From Acheta domesticus (Eukaryota; Arthropoda; Insecta; Orthoptera; Gryllidae), in assembly GCA_031308135.1 (NCBI GenBank), contig JAHLJT010008756.1:78215081-78279080 (forward strand): 64,000 nucleotides of DNA. The letters are read 5' to 3'. The notes under the pieces are model-generated. The model was not told the origin of the DNA and made no database searches. It saw nothing but the letters and a program-made list of their open reading frames with translations. Shown here one piece after another: positions 11,991 to 23,031 of this stretch; the stretch's first letter is position 1; each line of letters begins with the position of its first letter. Both the position numbers and the translations under genes were made by a program.

Positions 11991-13790
11991 GCCCCGAAAT
12001 GTAATTTTTTATTTAATTATTTTGCCATTTATTCTCTTCCCGCTATTGATCCTTCCTCCAATTCGTATTTTAAGGGGTACTGCAATGGCATTGCTGTGCG
12101 ACTACTAAGAGCGCATATCCACTTAATATCTCGACACGAAAAGTCGCGAGATCGAATTCCTACCATGGCATATTTTTGTGCCTTGCCTTTCGCGGGCCTA
12201 AGTGTTGCTCCGGAGATTCTCGCATTTTGGTGTTCGTTCTACATTCTACATACTCCAAATGCACGAGGACTAGTGCAAGCATGACAAGGTCGCGGGCAAG
12301 GTAAATAGCTGTCCAAGGTTCCTACGCACTATGTGTGGAGCAACTGTCGTGAGATTGAAAAGTAACTTTTCGAGATCGCTGCACTCACTGATACCTCGCC
12401 CAGGGGAGGGAGGTTACTAAAAATGAAAAGAAGCGTTTTTCTGGTAGCTAAATGTTTGGAAACATATTGAGCGGAATACTTTAACTATTGTCTAATAAAC
12501 GTGTCAACAGATAGAAAGAATAATTGAAACTCTTCATAACCAATTCACAATTACTGAAAGGTATTATATTCAGCAAAAATAATTAATTAACCCTTACGAG
12601 TAATATCAAATATCTAATCAAGATAAAGCTCTCTCTTCACAGGAAGCTATTAGCGAAGAAAAATTTGATCGTGCATATTTTCTAAAACTCAACAAAATTA
12701 TGCGAGGAATATAAGTATTCTTACACTAATAAATTGTTTTGCTTTTCAAGACATGCATGTTTACGAAATAAATTTTACACTTTACAAATGAAGTTTTTAC
12801 AAACGTCGTAAACTTTCCCTTTATCAGTGTGTGAATGCAATCGCGCTAACAAACATGAAATTCACTTTGCCTAAGTACAAGAGATGTGGTCTAACATGCA
12901 CAGTACAGTCGGACTAAAACCTGGAGTTGTTTGCTTTGCATTTCGAGTGCTCTCCCCCCCTTCAACTCTCGTAGACCCGCTTTGTATTGATCGCAGACAC
13001 GAGGGAGCGTCAATATTGAAGTACAATGTCTGCTCATGCGAAACATAATGCAATGCGTGTGGTTTAGCGATGTAGCGTTTAAACTACGAAGCAAAAGTGA
13101 AATGTTTGTTGGGTATACCAAGCAGATAAAGTTGCAGAACTGCTGTTCAACATGTATTGAATTAACCGACTACATACTGTAAGGCAGTTTACTTTGGTAC
13201 ACACGCATAGTAAGTACTTTTAAAAATACACACAAAGACCGTTCACTAAGCGCACTAATGCATTACACAAAGTAACAAGAAATGTAAAAGTAGGAGGTAA
13301 GACAAAGAAGATAACTTATTCAAATAATTTTAGTTGTAAAATGTTTCAAATGAAACTTACGGGGCAACAAACGTACTTCATTTATTTAATTTTCTTAATC
13401 TGATACTAAACATTCATAATGGGAGCGAACGGCTTAGAGGTTTAGTGTGCTTCAACGAAAACGGCGAGGCTCTCCACATGAACAGAAAATTATCCAAATG
13501 AAACATTAAAATTTTACCCTACCAGATTAGGTTTTTTAAAATTAAAACTTACATAATCAACATTAATTTCATTCGTATCACAAAAGGCAGCACATACCAA
13601 TTATATTCCACAAATCTATCGCAAATTCCAGTTTTATATGCAGAACACAATAACTCCTCAGAACATAAACATCAGGTGTCAGGATATTAAATTTAATTGG
13701 GTCAGCAATAATTTAAATTCACTGGAATTTTACCTTTAAGGAGAAGTCAATTTCATGCACCACATATTTTAAAAACCTCAGACAATTGTC
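11991..13790. other. Non-coding spacer
   Basis: No gene. At 12075-12180 a segment with a B-box-like GATCGAATTCC may be a very degraded tRNA-derived SINE, but the A-box is not identifiable. Confidence 0.4.
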
Positions 13791-14228
13791 ATGTACAGAA
13801 CTTTCAGCAGCATAAAATATGTGGCACAGTTTCAAAAAACCAATTTTTTTGTTCTAGTTTTGGATTTTTTCTTTCGCAGTCTTTTTATCTTCCTTCACAC
13901 TACGTTATCTTTTATCCAATTTTATCTTCATCCTCCCATTCTTTCCTCATCTCTCCTTTATTTTACTCTCAACTTCTTTTACAGTCACCATCTGATCGAA
14001 TCTCGTATTCCACTTATCTCGAATCATTCATTTTCTCTGTATCTGCCCTCTTCGTTCTCCATTTACCTTCTAATAAATGTTCACATCTTTCCTCCGTTCA
14101 CAAACTCCCCTTCGGTCATTGTCTGTAGCATCATACTGCAAACTAGACTTTTCTTGAATATCCAATTCATTCGAATTATGTTAAGTTCTATTTATTTGGG
14201 ACAATCAGTAATAGAATACATGGTATAA
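13791..14228. other. Pyrimidine-rich tract
   Basis: The plus strand from about 13850 to 14150 is strongly T/C-rich. That depletes stop codons and creates a 145-codon Ser/Phe/Leu-rich frame. There is no domain or splice support, and I read the frame as a composition artefact. Confidence 0.6.
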
Positions 14229-14248
14229 AACTATTACCCCTGTAGTAC

Positions 14249-14552
14249 GTCTGTTTATTACATATCAATGTTTCGAAGAAGTTGATTGTGTACCATCCTG
14301 GTTTTACAACTCAACAGCATTGCGAGTCTACGTCCGCACCTTCACGGACTACACAACGAACCTAATTCGGGCTTGTGTTTCGAAATGTGACGAGCAATCT
14401 GTCTAATAAATAATCACATTTTTCTCCCTAAAATCAATACTCGCTTGTTGGAGCCACGCAGAATATTCAACAAGCAAGTTATAAAAATTGGCTGATGATG
14501 AAGAAACAACCGTATTCGAAACATTATTCTATGTAATAAATAATAAACAGAC
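14249..14552. mobile_element. Inverted-repeat element with Penelope-like end motif
   Basis: The left end (14249-14277: GTCTGTTTATTACATA then AATGTTTCGAA) is repeated in inverted form at the right end (14515-14552), with about 9 extra bases in the right arm. The interior is 240 bp without coding capacity. The right half carries CTGATGA (14492-14498) and, about 20 bases later, CGAAAC. This spacing resembles the hammerhead-ribozyme core found in Penelope-like retroelements. The intervening stem is weak, so ribozyme activity is doubtful. Two inverted copies of one element's 3' end, or a MITE, are both possible. No target duplication is clear. Confidence 0.5.
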
Positions 14553-14574
14553 ACACCACAAGTCTAATGCGAGT

Positions 14575-15060
14575 ATTTTTACTTTCTCGCTACGGAATAG
14601 AGAGAAAGTTATGTAATGCGCGAAAAAACGGCGAATTTTCGGCAGAAAAAATCTTATAACAAGGTCTTGGTAAAGAAAAACTGGATTAATCCAGTTGATA
14701 AATTTAGAAAAAAATCCTCTAACATGTGGATTTGCCAGAAGCCATTTTGTGGGTCCTTGATACCGAAAAATTGAATGACGCTAAACGTCTGTCTGTCCGT
14801 CCATGTATGAACAACGCTAGAGGTGATGCTTGTCTCACGTTCGTTGAAAATCATGAGTTGTAGAAGTTCAACATTTTTTCGGAGTCTTCCTACAACTAAA
14901 CTATTACCGATAAATATTTTTCCCTTAGAGAAATATGTTCTTTGAAGATAGATTTTGAAATAAGGTCATGTACAATTTTTCGAAAATATGAGTACTTTTC
15001 GTGTTATTTTGCTTGAAAATATGGTGAGAAAGTATGTGCTGTTTTAGTTCCATTAGTTTC
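14575..15060 (+). repeat. Dispersed repeat family B, copy 1
   Basis: It begins with TTTTTACTTTCTCGCTACGG and AGAGAAAGTTATGTAATG, then GGGTCCTTGATACCGAAA, then a short GTCTGTCTGTCCGTCC run (about 14788), then an AT-rich 3' part containing CATGTACAATTTTTCGAAAA. Related segments occur on the minus strand at 37278-37400, 54370-55399 and 55887-56040, and on the plus strand at 61857-61935. No coding region and no terminal repeats are visible. It is probably a non-autonomous transposon or the remnant of a larger element. Confidence 0.65.
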
Positions 15061-15322
15061 TTCATGTATTCCGATCCTGATTGTCCGAAAGAAGGGAAAA
15101 ATTACAAAGAATAATCTTGGACAATCAGAACAATATAATATCCAATTCACTTTCTCTTCCCTATTCCTTTATCACACATTCTTTCGTGTCTCCTCCATTC
15201 GTACGCCAATCTCGTGCCTGTGTTGGTCGCCGTCTGCTGCGGCGTTTGCCGTGTGGCGGTCTGGTCGTCGGCGCCGGGCGCGGCGCCGCCCAACTGGTTC
15301 CCGACGGAGACCGTCACCCCCA

Positions 15323-15490
15323 TGCCGCCCCCGCGCCGCCCCCGCGCCGCCCCCGCGCCGCCCCCGCGCCGCCCCCGCACCGCCCCCGCGCCGCCCCCGC
15401 GCCGCCCCCGCGCCGCCCCCGCGCCGCCCCCGCGCCGCCCCCGCGCCGCCCCCGCGCCGCCCCCGCGCCGCCCCGCACCGCCCCCGCGCC
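15323..15490. repeat. GC minisatellite, 11-bp unit CGCGCCGCCCC
   Basis: About fifteen copies of an 11-bp unit, C-rich on the plus strand. Because 11 is not a multiple of three, three frames read through the same 33-base cycle and give an 11-residue period (PRAAPAPPPRR). None of these is a plausible protein. The array lies in a GC-rich block running from about 15230 to 15640. Confidence 0.93.
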
Positions 15491-16507
15491 AGAGACCGGG
15501 ACCGGGGTATTTTTAATGAGTCGCTATTCAAGCACCATCAGCCCGCGGTGAATATTTCAGTGGAGTCTGCCTTCACCCCCGCTCTCCCGAGGCCCCGGCG
15601 GGCAGCGAAGGCGGCACTGCGGGCATGCGACCGCTGAGTTACGAAGCGTGTGGAGGGAAGGCTATGCGGTGCGCAGGGCGATACGACAAAGGGGATGTCT
15701 CTATTCAGACGCAGGATCGATGGCAGGGAAGCAGAATTGGAAGTACAACGGTTTAAAATGTGCAGAGAAAAATTACTATTTATGTCGATAAAGAGATACT
15801 TTATCTATGAGAGGAAGGTATTACTTCACGAACAACAAAAACTGTCTGAGCCAGAGAGGTGCCTTCCTTGAGAAGGTGAAGTCTCTATCGTCGTTTTAAT
15901 ATTGATTTCATTTTATTTCAATGTTAAGTAAAGTATAAGATTAAATAAATGTTAGTTTATGCTAGGACAAATAATTTGCTGCGCCGCCACCAGGAGCGGG
16001 TGCGCCACCACCTGAAGTGCTCAGGATTCAAAACGTACCACCCGTAGGTAGGAAACAGGTACTGTAGGTAGTGTAGCGGCATATTATTGGTCATGAAAAA
16101 TTGTCACGTTTATAAACATTGGAATTTGTATTATATCTACGCCAGCAAGATAATAGATGTTATTTTCCTGTCCGGATTCTTCCGAACTCAAATTTGTATC
16201 AAGACGAAATAATGGTAAACCTTTCAATTCGGGTTGTTTTTTCTTCTTTACATTCTTTTTATCAAGTTGTCATTAATCGTCACCATAATCTGGAAGCTAG
16301 ATCAGCAAAAATATAGGTTTTACTTCTGGGTCTACTTAGCGAAGAGGATATTCGTTAAGGTCTAAGGTAAAGTGAAATAAAAAGAAATTCAATTGAGCGA
16401 GAATATAATATTTCTGAGAGAGTCAACTATTTTGACATTAGTTCCAAGAGTGAATTGCTTTTTAATATCCGAGAAATGGTGGTGCTCCACTCTTTCTGGA
16501 ACTTAGT
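15491..16507. other. Non-coding spacer
   Basis: GC-rich for the first 150 bases beside the array, then AT-rich. No gene recognised. Confidence 0.5.
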
Positions 16508-16838
16508 ATGTCTCCCAGCAGGACACCGTCCCAGTCGCGACAACGTATAAACTCATGATTAGTCTTCTATTGCATACTAGTGTATTGAATCCAAATGTAT
16601 GCGTATGTGTGTTAGTGAAGAGGACCAAGATCCAGATGGAATGCTCCCAGGAGGTCCATTTCCCCTTTGTTGCGTTACTGCTTCTACATTCAGTTAGAAT
16701 TCTCTTCCTGTCAGTGGCTGAATTCGACCTAGATATTTAACTAGTCTTGAAAATTTGCCCTAGGTGAGACTCGAAATTTAGGACCTCCCGTTAAGAGTCA
16801 TTGCAGCGGCAATAATGTAATCACTAAGCCATCTCATC
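16508..16838 (-). mobile_element. SINE family A copy 2 (degraded)
   Basis: Two family A segments, 16508-16560 and 16696-16838, are separated by unrelated or highly diverged sequence. The second includes the tRNA-like head in decayed form: on the minus strand the B-box region reads AATTTCGAGTCTC and the A-box region TGGCTTAGTGAT. This is one of the most diverged copies, hence probably old. Confidence 0.6.
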
Positions 16839-19019
16839 GAAAATGAAAATGTTAATCAAATGTTAAATTATAAGGCAGTGTGGTTATTCGTGGATAACCT
16901 TCATGGTCAAATAAACTCTACACTTTGAATTCAAAGTTATATTTTCTGTGTAAGTATTAAAAATCATGAACTTGAATACATAATTAATTTTTCAATGATT
17001 AAAAACCCTGTAATCATTCATAGCAAGGAGTGTTTTCCAATTTGTAACTCTGGGTAATAGAAATAATATTTCTCGATTTTTCTACTTAAATTCATATTTG
17101 GAGTTGAATAAAAATTAATCTCGAATTTTTAAATCAGAGTTGAGAGGAAATATGTCCCTTAGTTTGATTTTTCGTTCATGAACATTCAATGACAACGATT
17201 CTTTGCCTCAATTAAAGCTAACAGTCTATCCATCTTTCGTTTGATAAATGGACCAAACGCATACAAGAGAGCGCGTCACAACGACAAAGCAGCCACAGAA
17301 CAGTGAACTCAGAAGAGAATAGAGAAGCGAGTGGAACTATAGGTCCGACAAGCGCCCAAGAGAAGCACTGGCAGTACCTGCGCTCATTACTCCTTCAGCG
17401 TCCGCCAATGCCGCATTTGAAACGACAGCCTCGCGTTCTCCAACCTGGAGTTCCACAAGGGTCCCTCAACAGTGAACCCCAGATGCAACGAATACTGCCT
17501 TAGCTTGGGAAGGTGAAGGAAACACTCACAAAGCTCTTGTCGCAATGAATTAGTGAAAAGGGGTTAATTACAGTAGCACGGACATTCAGTGTACATTATG
17601 TCACTAAAATGATCTTGCTTTTGTTGAAGACGTAATAGATACCCTGAATGGCGGTCTCTTTCATCGTCAAATCGTTTAAATAATCAACATTATTAATATT
17701 TGCTTCACTAAGCTCCTAGTACATAATACTATGTATACATCATATTTATTTCAAAATAATCTACTGTATTCATTTAATGAAATAATTCTGACTACAAAAA
17801 TATTTACCATAATTTATACAAGGTTTCCAGTTTTAAATTAAATGACAATGCCAATTAAGTAACTGTTGTGTTAGCTTTAATAAAATCTGTATTACTAATT
17901 TACAATCTGCGCGGAAATTCAAAGACAATGATGTAGCCTTCTGCCACGAGAAGTGTTTATGGTTTCTTTAGAGACCCAGGATCTTTGAAAAAGTCCAAAA
18001 ACAATTTTGATTTTGACATTTCGATCTTTCTAAAAGACGATGTGTATTAAAAGTAAACTTTTAGTTTATTTAAGACAAAAAGACTAAAAAATGAACAAAT
18101 CGGAGTAATTTATTAAAATAATCGTATGATAATTTCGTATTTTTTATACATCAGGGTTAAATACATTATTTCTGTAAAATTATTATTCGGTTCGTGCTAG
18201 TCCGATGGTATTGATTTTTAAACCATGAGTAGCAATAAGAAACACAGTTACCTTTTTACAATTGGTGGAAAAAATCCGAAGTTTCTTTTAATCTCATAAA
18301 AAACATTCCTATCCAGCAAAAGAACCACCCTCAGGAAATAATCATTCACTGGTTCCGATTACATCGGAAACTTGTAATGTTTCAACGATAAACTCTTCAA
18401 CTCCCAACTTATAACGGAACATGCCAAAACGTTAATTACCTTACATAAATGAACCAACAGTGTCCTGGGGCCCATTTCTGCACTATCATGCCTACCGGTA
18501 TCCACCAAACCCGTTTCTCATCTGCTCTTGCTCTCTACTTTCCGATACTGATATTATATTTTTTTGCAGTTGGAACGAATTGTTAATACCAGATATTGAT
18601 ACTTTATCCCGCAATTCGTTATTTAGCACAATACGCAGCGCCGCTCATTATTACCTGCCAATTATACTGGACTCATTTCGACCACCGTTGATTTGTCATA
18701 GTCATTATTTTCTGGTAGGCTCTGCTAGCATCACATACCTACCGTTGTCATCTCGCAATCGCTCACAGCTCATTGTCCTCCGCCCATGCCTCTCCACACA
18801 CCATTCATTTGTTTCTTACATTACCATCTGCATCTTTCCACAGATAACGCTTATCCTTCACAGTTAAGCACGCTCTGGTGTCTGATTCCCTTTACCACCT
18901 GTACCCGCTCCCATCACCTACCACTCACTGCCCACCGCGAAACTCCACCAAAGGTCACTATCTATCGCGCGCTTCCCAATGCCCACTGGCCTCTTATTCA
19001 CTGCCCGTGGATAGAGCCC
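16839..19019. other. Non-coding spacer
   Basis: AT-rich to about 18450, then increasingly C-rich towards the minisatellite. A 66-codon frame at 17303-17503 (Pro/Gln-rich, moderate GC) is the only one with coding-like composition, and I do not recognise it. No splice sites of note. Confidence 0.45.
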
Positions 19020-19735
19020 ACTTAAGGATCACGGCACACGGTCCACCGTTTGCTTCTTACTGCCTTCCGCCCACGTCCACGTGTGTCTCCACATGCCAGA
19101 TCATGTCCGCGTTCATGCCCATGACCGCGTCAACGTTTACCCCTACGTTCACTTGCACACCCACTTCCACGCCTACTTCCACACCTATGTCCACGTCCAT
19201 GCATTCACTAAATGTACTTACCCCACGCTCACGTCCACGCCCTAATCTACGCCCATGTCCAGGACCACGCCCACGCCCCAGGCGCCCGCCCACGCACATG
19301 TCCACGCATAATGCTACGTCCTCGCCCATGCCAACGTCAACGTTCATGCCCACATCCACATCCTCATCCACACCCACGCCCATACCCATGATTACGAACG
19401 ACTACGTCGACGACCACGTCCACGTCCACGTCCACATCCACGTTCACGCCCATCACGCAAACTTCCACGCCTACGTCTACGCGTATGCCCACACCCACTT
19501 CTCCGCCTACGTCCACACTTACGTCCACTTTCACGCATACGCTTACTTCCACTTTCACGCCTACCCCCACGCTCACGTCCACAGCCTTCGTCTACACCCA
19601 CATCCAGATCCACGCCCCAGGCGCCTGCCCACGCCCTTGTCCACGCGTAAGGCCACACCCACGCCCATACCAACGGTCACGCTCACACCCACGTTCGCGC
19701 CCGCGTGCACGACCAAGCCCGTCCCCCGCGCGGCG
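19020..19735. repeat. Degenerate CCCACG / CCACGTCCA minisatellite
   Basis: About 700 bp of imperfect 6- and 12-bp units (CCCACG, TCCACG, CCTACG) on the plus strand. Translations are long His/Pro/Thr or Val/Asp/Gly strings on either strand and are artefacts. The array is immediately adjacent to the G-rich array at 19750, so C-rich and G-rich blocks follow each other on the same strand. Confidence 0.9.
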
Positions 19736-19749
19736 GCTGCACATTCGCA

Positions 19750-19988
19750 CGGGGGCGGCGGGGGCGGCGGGGGCGGCGGGGGCGGCGGGGGCGGCGGGGG
19801 CGGCGGGGGCGGCGGGGGCGGCGGGGGCGGCGGGGGCGGCGGGGGCGGCGGGGGCGGCGGGGGCGGCGGGGGCGGCGGGGGCGGCGGGGGCGGCGGGGGC
19901 GGCGGGGGCGGCGGGGGCGGCGGGGGCGGCGGGGGCGGCGGGGGCGGCGGGGGCGGCGGGGGCGGCGGGGGCGGCGGGGGCGGCGGCG
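19750..19988. repeat. Perfect GC minisatellite, 9-bp unit GGGGGCGGC, about 26 copies
   Basis: About 238 bp of near-perfect GGGGGCGGC units with almost no substitutions. This is the purest array in the window and has the same unit as 5634-5915. Purity suggests recent expansion or active homogenisation. Five-G runs at a fixed 9-bp spacing make a strong G-quadruplex and replication-slippage site. Copy number in any assembly may be unreliable. The Gly-only, Gly-Ala and Arg-Gly frames across it are not genes. Confidence 0.97.
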
Positions 19989-21673
19989 GTTGTTATCTCT
20001 CCCGCGAACTTGGTGGTGCTGCCGCGCCGAACGCCGCCGCCCGACGTTTTATTGGGTAAACAATGCTCTGAATCACGCGAGCAGCGTCCGCCGCCCATGC
20101 CGGAGGGCGATATATCGGCGACTGCACAGCCATCCCCCCGTCACCGCCACCCTACTAGCCCCACGCCACGCACCCCTCCGGTCGGCACCAGTGTTGCCTG
20201 GGGTGAAATGTGCGCCATTTAAAAGGCTTTTTGTACACTGATACGAATAAAACTTCCAGTTTGCTAAATTTCTTCTCTTGGAGAATTGAGAGAGTTTTGG
20301 ATTAATCTTATTCTTTAATTTATTTGTAAGTAATAGTTTGCTATTAGTTATGAACTGTTGTTTTAAACTGGTTGAATGCTGTTGGAGGAAATAAAAGAAT
20401 AGTCATAGTCATTTTGAGTATGATATTCCTTAGAAGGTATTGGCTTGTGATGTTCGCACTCGTTTTTGATATGAGTTGTATGTTTAACAGAAAAGGTATT
20501 CGGCCATTTTATGCATGTTCAATGGAAGAGAATGCACAATACGTTTTTTAGATACTTTTGAGCCTCATGCAAACCCACCCACATCTTTCTTCTAGATACG
20601 TTTTATAATTTTCCCTGTCTTTTATTAATAGAATGCACACTAACTTGACCTAGATCATCTCCAGATGAAAGCAAGAAAATAAGAAATTATCAAAAACATT
20701 AATAATCCAATAGTGATTTTCATTCCTTGCTCTTTACATATTGGTAATATTTACCTTACAACAAATGACAGTAGCCAAAATGTTGGTAATTATTGAAATA
20801 AAATTGTTTCCAAACTTATTTTTTCTATTTTATTGCAACATAAGTGTTTATAGTTCTACCATTTAGATATCTGGCACATTCCCTGATACGTTTATGCCCT
20901 CATCTCTTACTTGAATCCATTTACGACCGTTGCTACAGCCTTTTGAACAAATGTTTGGGCAGCTACGTTGCATTTTACAACAAAGAATTTGATGAAGTTG
21001 AATAAAGTTTGTACGCTGTCCTCCGCTGTAGTGAATTTTGGTCTCGCCGTACCACCCCCCCTCGGGATTGCTGCTCTTCAACCCATGCGTACTTCTGCAG
21101 GTAATTCCGCTCGCCTCCCGTTACACGTGTTAAACTTCGCTTCTGATTACGCCCGCGATGAAGGAGGGAGCTTGCGCGAATAGGCTGTGGCAGCGGTGGA
21201 AACTTGGTAGAGAAGAACGTGGTAGAAATGCACGATGGTGTACAGCTATGCTGATAAGATTGAAGGAAGTGGCATTAGGAGGAGAAGGGGTTGGTGTAGC
21301 AAAAGTTGAAGTAAGGGAAATGATGACAGCAGTGTTAGTACAGCCATTTGAGTGCAAACTATCCGGATAATCGTAGAAAGAGGTTATAATCAACAGATAC
21401 TGAGTGCATGTACAGAGATGATCTTGTGGTAAGTCGCAGGGTGATGGTGTGATTGGCTAGTAGCGCGCCAGCAGGAAAAAATGTATTCGCGAGTTTGAGC
21501 GGTTGCCAGCATGCAGAACTTTAGTAGGTATTTGATTTGGTCATTGAATGCTAGATGGCTGCTCCCTGTTCAAAGTAGTGGGTTGAAAGGTGAAATGAAG
21601 CACAGTGCAGTTCATCAAAAAATGATCGTCTTGAAGAGAAATGAGCGACACAATCTGAAACGCTAGTGGATTC
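19989..21673. other. Non-coding spacer
   Basis: GC-rich to 20220, then AT-rich. A 72-codon minus-strand frame at 20863-21081 has a Cys-containing stretch (CCKMQRSCPNICSKGCSNG). It looks more protein-like than most, but matches no family I know. Confidence 0.4.
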
Positions 21674-21905
21674 GAGTTGTTGAACAGTCGAGTTGATGAG
21701 CAGTCAAGCAGGTAAGCAGTCGAGCAGGTAGGCAGTGGAGTTGGTGAGAAGTGGAGTTAGTGAGAAGTGGAGTTAGTGAGAAGTGGAGTTAGTGAGCAGT
21801 GGAGTTAGTGAGCAGTGGAGTTAGTGAGCAGTGGAGTTAGTGAGCAGTGGAGTTAGTGAGCAGTGGAGTTGGTTGGCAGTCGAGCTGGTGAACAGTCGAG
21901 TTGGT
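21674..21905. repeat. 16-bp minisatellite GTGGAGTTAGTGAGCA
   Basis: About ten well-conserved 16-bp units from 21730 to 21880 are flanked by older diverged units (GCAGTCGAGCAGGTAA type). The shading from diverged edges to an identical centre is typical of unequal exchange. It abuts the 45-bp array. Confidence 0.9.
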
Positions 21906-22430
21906 GAGGAGCCGCTTTATGGGGAAACGAGGTAGAGAAGAACAGATGGTGAGAAACCGCTTTATGGGGTACCGAGGTGAAAGAGAACAGATGATGAGGA
22001 GCCGCTTGATGGGAACCGAAGTGGAGGAGACTACATGGTGAGAAACCCCTTTATGGGGTACCGGTAAGAACAAGAACAAATGGTGAGGAGTAGCATTGTG
22101 GGGAACCGAGGTGAAGGAGACTAGATGGTGAGAAACCGCTTGGGGGTACCGAGGAGGGACATATGGGGTACCGAGGTGAAAGAGAACACATGGTGAGGAG
22201 CCGCTTTACGGGGAAACGAGGTAGAGAAGAACAAATGGTGAGAAACCGCTTTATAGGGTACCGAAGTGGAGAAGAAAAAATAGTGAGGAGCCGTTTTATG
22301 GGGAAACGAGGTAGAGAAGAACAACTGGTGTGAAACCGCTTTATAGGGTACCGAAGTAGAGACGAAGAAATGGTGAGGAGCCGTTTTATGGGGGACCGAG
22401 GCGGAGGAGAACAGATGGTGAGGATCCGAC
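21906..22430. repeat. 45-bp minisatellite with 90-bp higher-order pattern
   Basis: About eleven 45-bp units. Units starting GAGGAGCCGC alternate with units starting GAGAAACCGC, and the middles alternate between GGGGAAACGAGG and GGGTACCGAGG variants, so the real repeating block is about 90 bp. One unit near 22132-22160 is broken. Since 45 is a multiple of three, a minus-strand frame (22051-22635) runs through with a 15-residue period (PIKRLLTICSSLPRF type). It continues into the GC-rich flank. I treat it as a repeat artefact, although a repeat-containing protein cannot be fully excluded. Confidence 0.9.
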
Positions 22431-23002
22431 TTGGCGGAAGCAAGCATTGGCTTAGCGGAGTCCAAGTGGCGGGCGGCCGCGGCGGGGGGAGAGTCGTGCG
22501 GCATGGCGCCCAGGAGCGGGGGGGAGCGGAGCGACCGCGCACGTTGGCGAAGGCACAAGGCGGCGCGGCGCGCAAGGTGCCGCCGGAAGTTAGTTCTCCT
22601 CGGTTAACTTGGGCGCCGCGGAGAGGCAGCTGCAATTTTGCCCCGCCACGCAGCGTTATGAAAGTTGCGCAAATTAAAATCTAAACAATTCTCAGAATTC
22701 TCGGGAAGCGATGGGACAAAGGGGCGAAGGGAATGCCTCGGTAAGCAATTACAGCAGAGAAACGAGACACGAAAATGGGAACAAACGCGAGGAGACAATG
22801 CGGCGACTTGTGTAGGGAAAAAAAGTGTTGGATGGAATATTCTTTCGCAAACTGCTCTAAATAAATCAGTTCATTTAGAAGTAGTAGAGTACTTTTAAGT
22901 TAAGTATCAGATATTTCTATACCTCTTCAGAAACATGTAATAATGGTGAATTTTTTATCGGTATATGATTCATCCAAACATTAAGAACAATAATTTCAGC
23001 AA
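22431..23002. other. GC-rich block followed by AT-rich spacer
   Basis: CpG-dense from about 22430 to 22640 with GGCGGCCGCGG-type sequence, then ordinary spacer. No gene. Confidence 0.45.
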
Positions 23003-23031
23003 TATTATTATTATTATTATTATTATTATTT
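23003..23031. repeat. (ATT)n microsatellite, 3' side of LINE
   Basis: About nine ATT units directly abut the 3' end of the minus-strand LINE fragment (they read AAT/TAA in its orientation). They form the tail or the downstream half of the target array. Confidence 0.9.

Noticed and set aside
13791..14228. 145-codon Ser/Phe/Leu-rich plus-strand frame
   Set aside because: Lies in a pyrimidine-rich tract, where stop codons are rare.
15081..15637. Frames of 77-156 codons with an 11-residue Pro/Ala/Arg period
   Set aside because: An 11-bp unit necessarily yields the same 33-base cycle in three frames. There is no flanking domain.
19020..19735. CCCACG array as interstitial telomeric repeat
   Set aside because: Insect telomere repeat is TTAGG. 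These units are irregular and GC-rich.
18878..20241. A 393-codon frame ending in polyglycine, and companions
   Set aside because: It spans the CCCACG and GGGGGCGGC arrays. Amino-acid content simply mirrors the repeat units.
22051..22635. 194-codon minus-strand frame with a 15-residue repeat
   Set aside because: Not accepted as a gene, because the 45-bp minisatellite period preserves frame automatically. Kept as a finding for testing.
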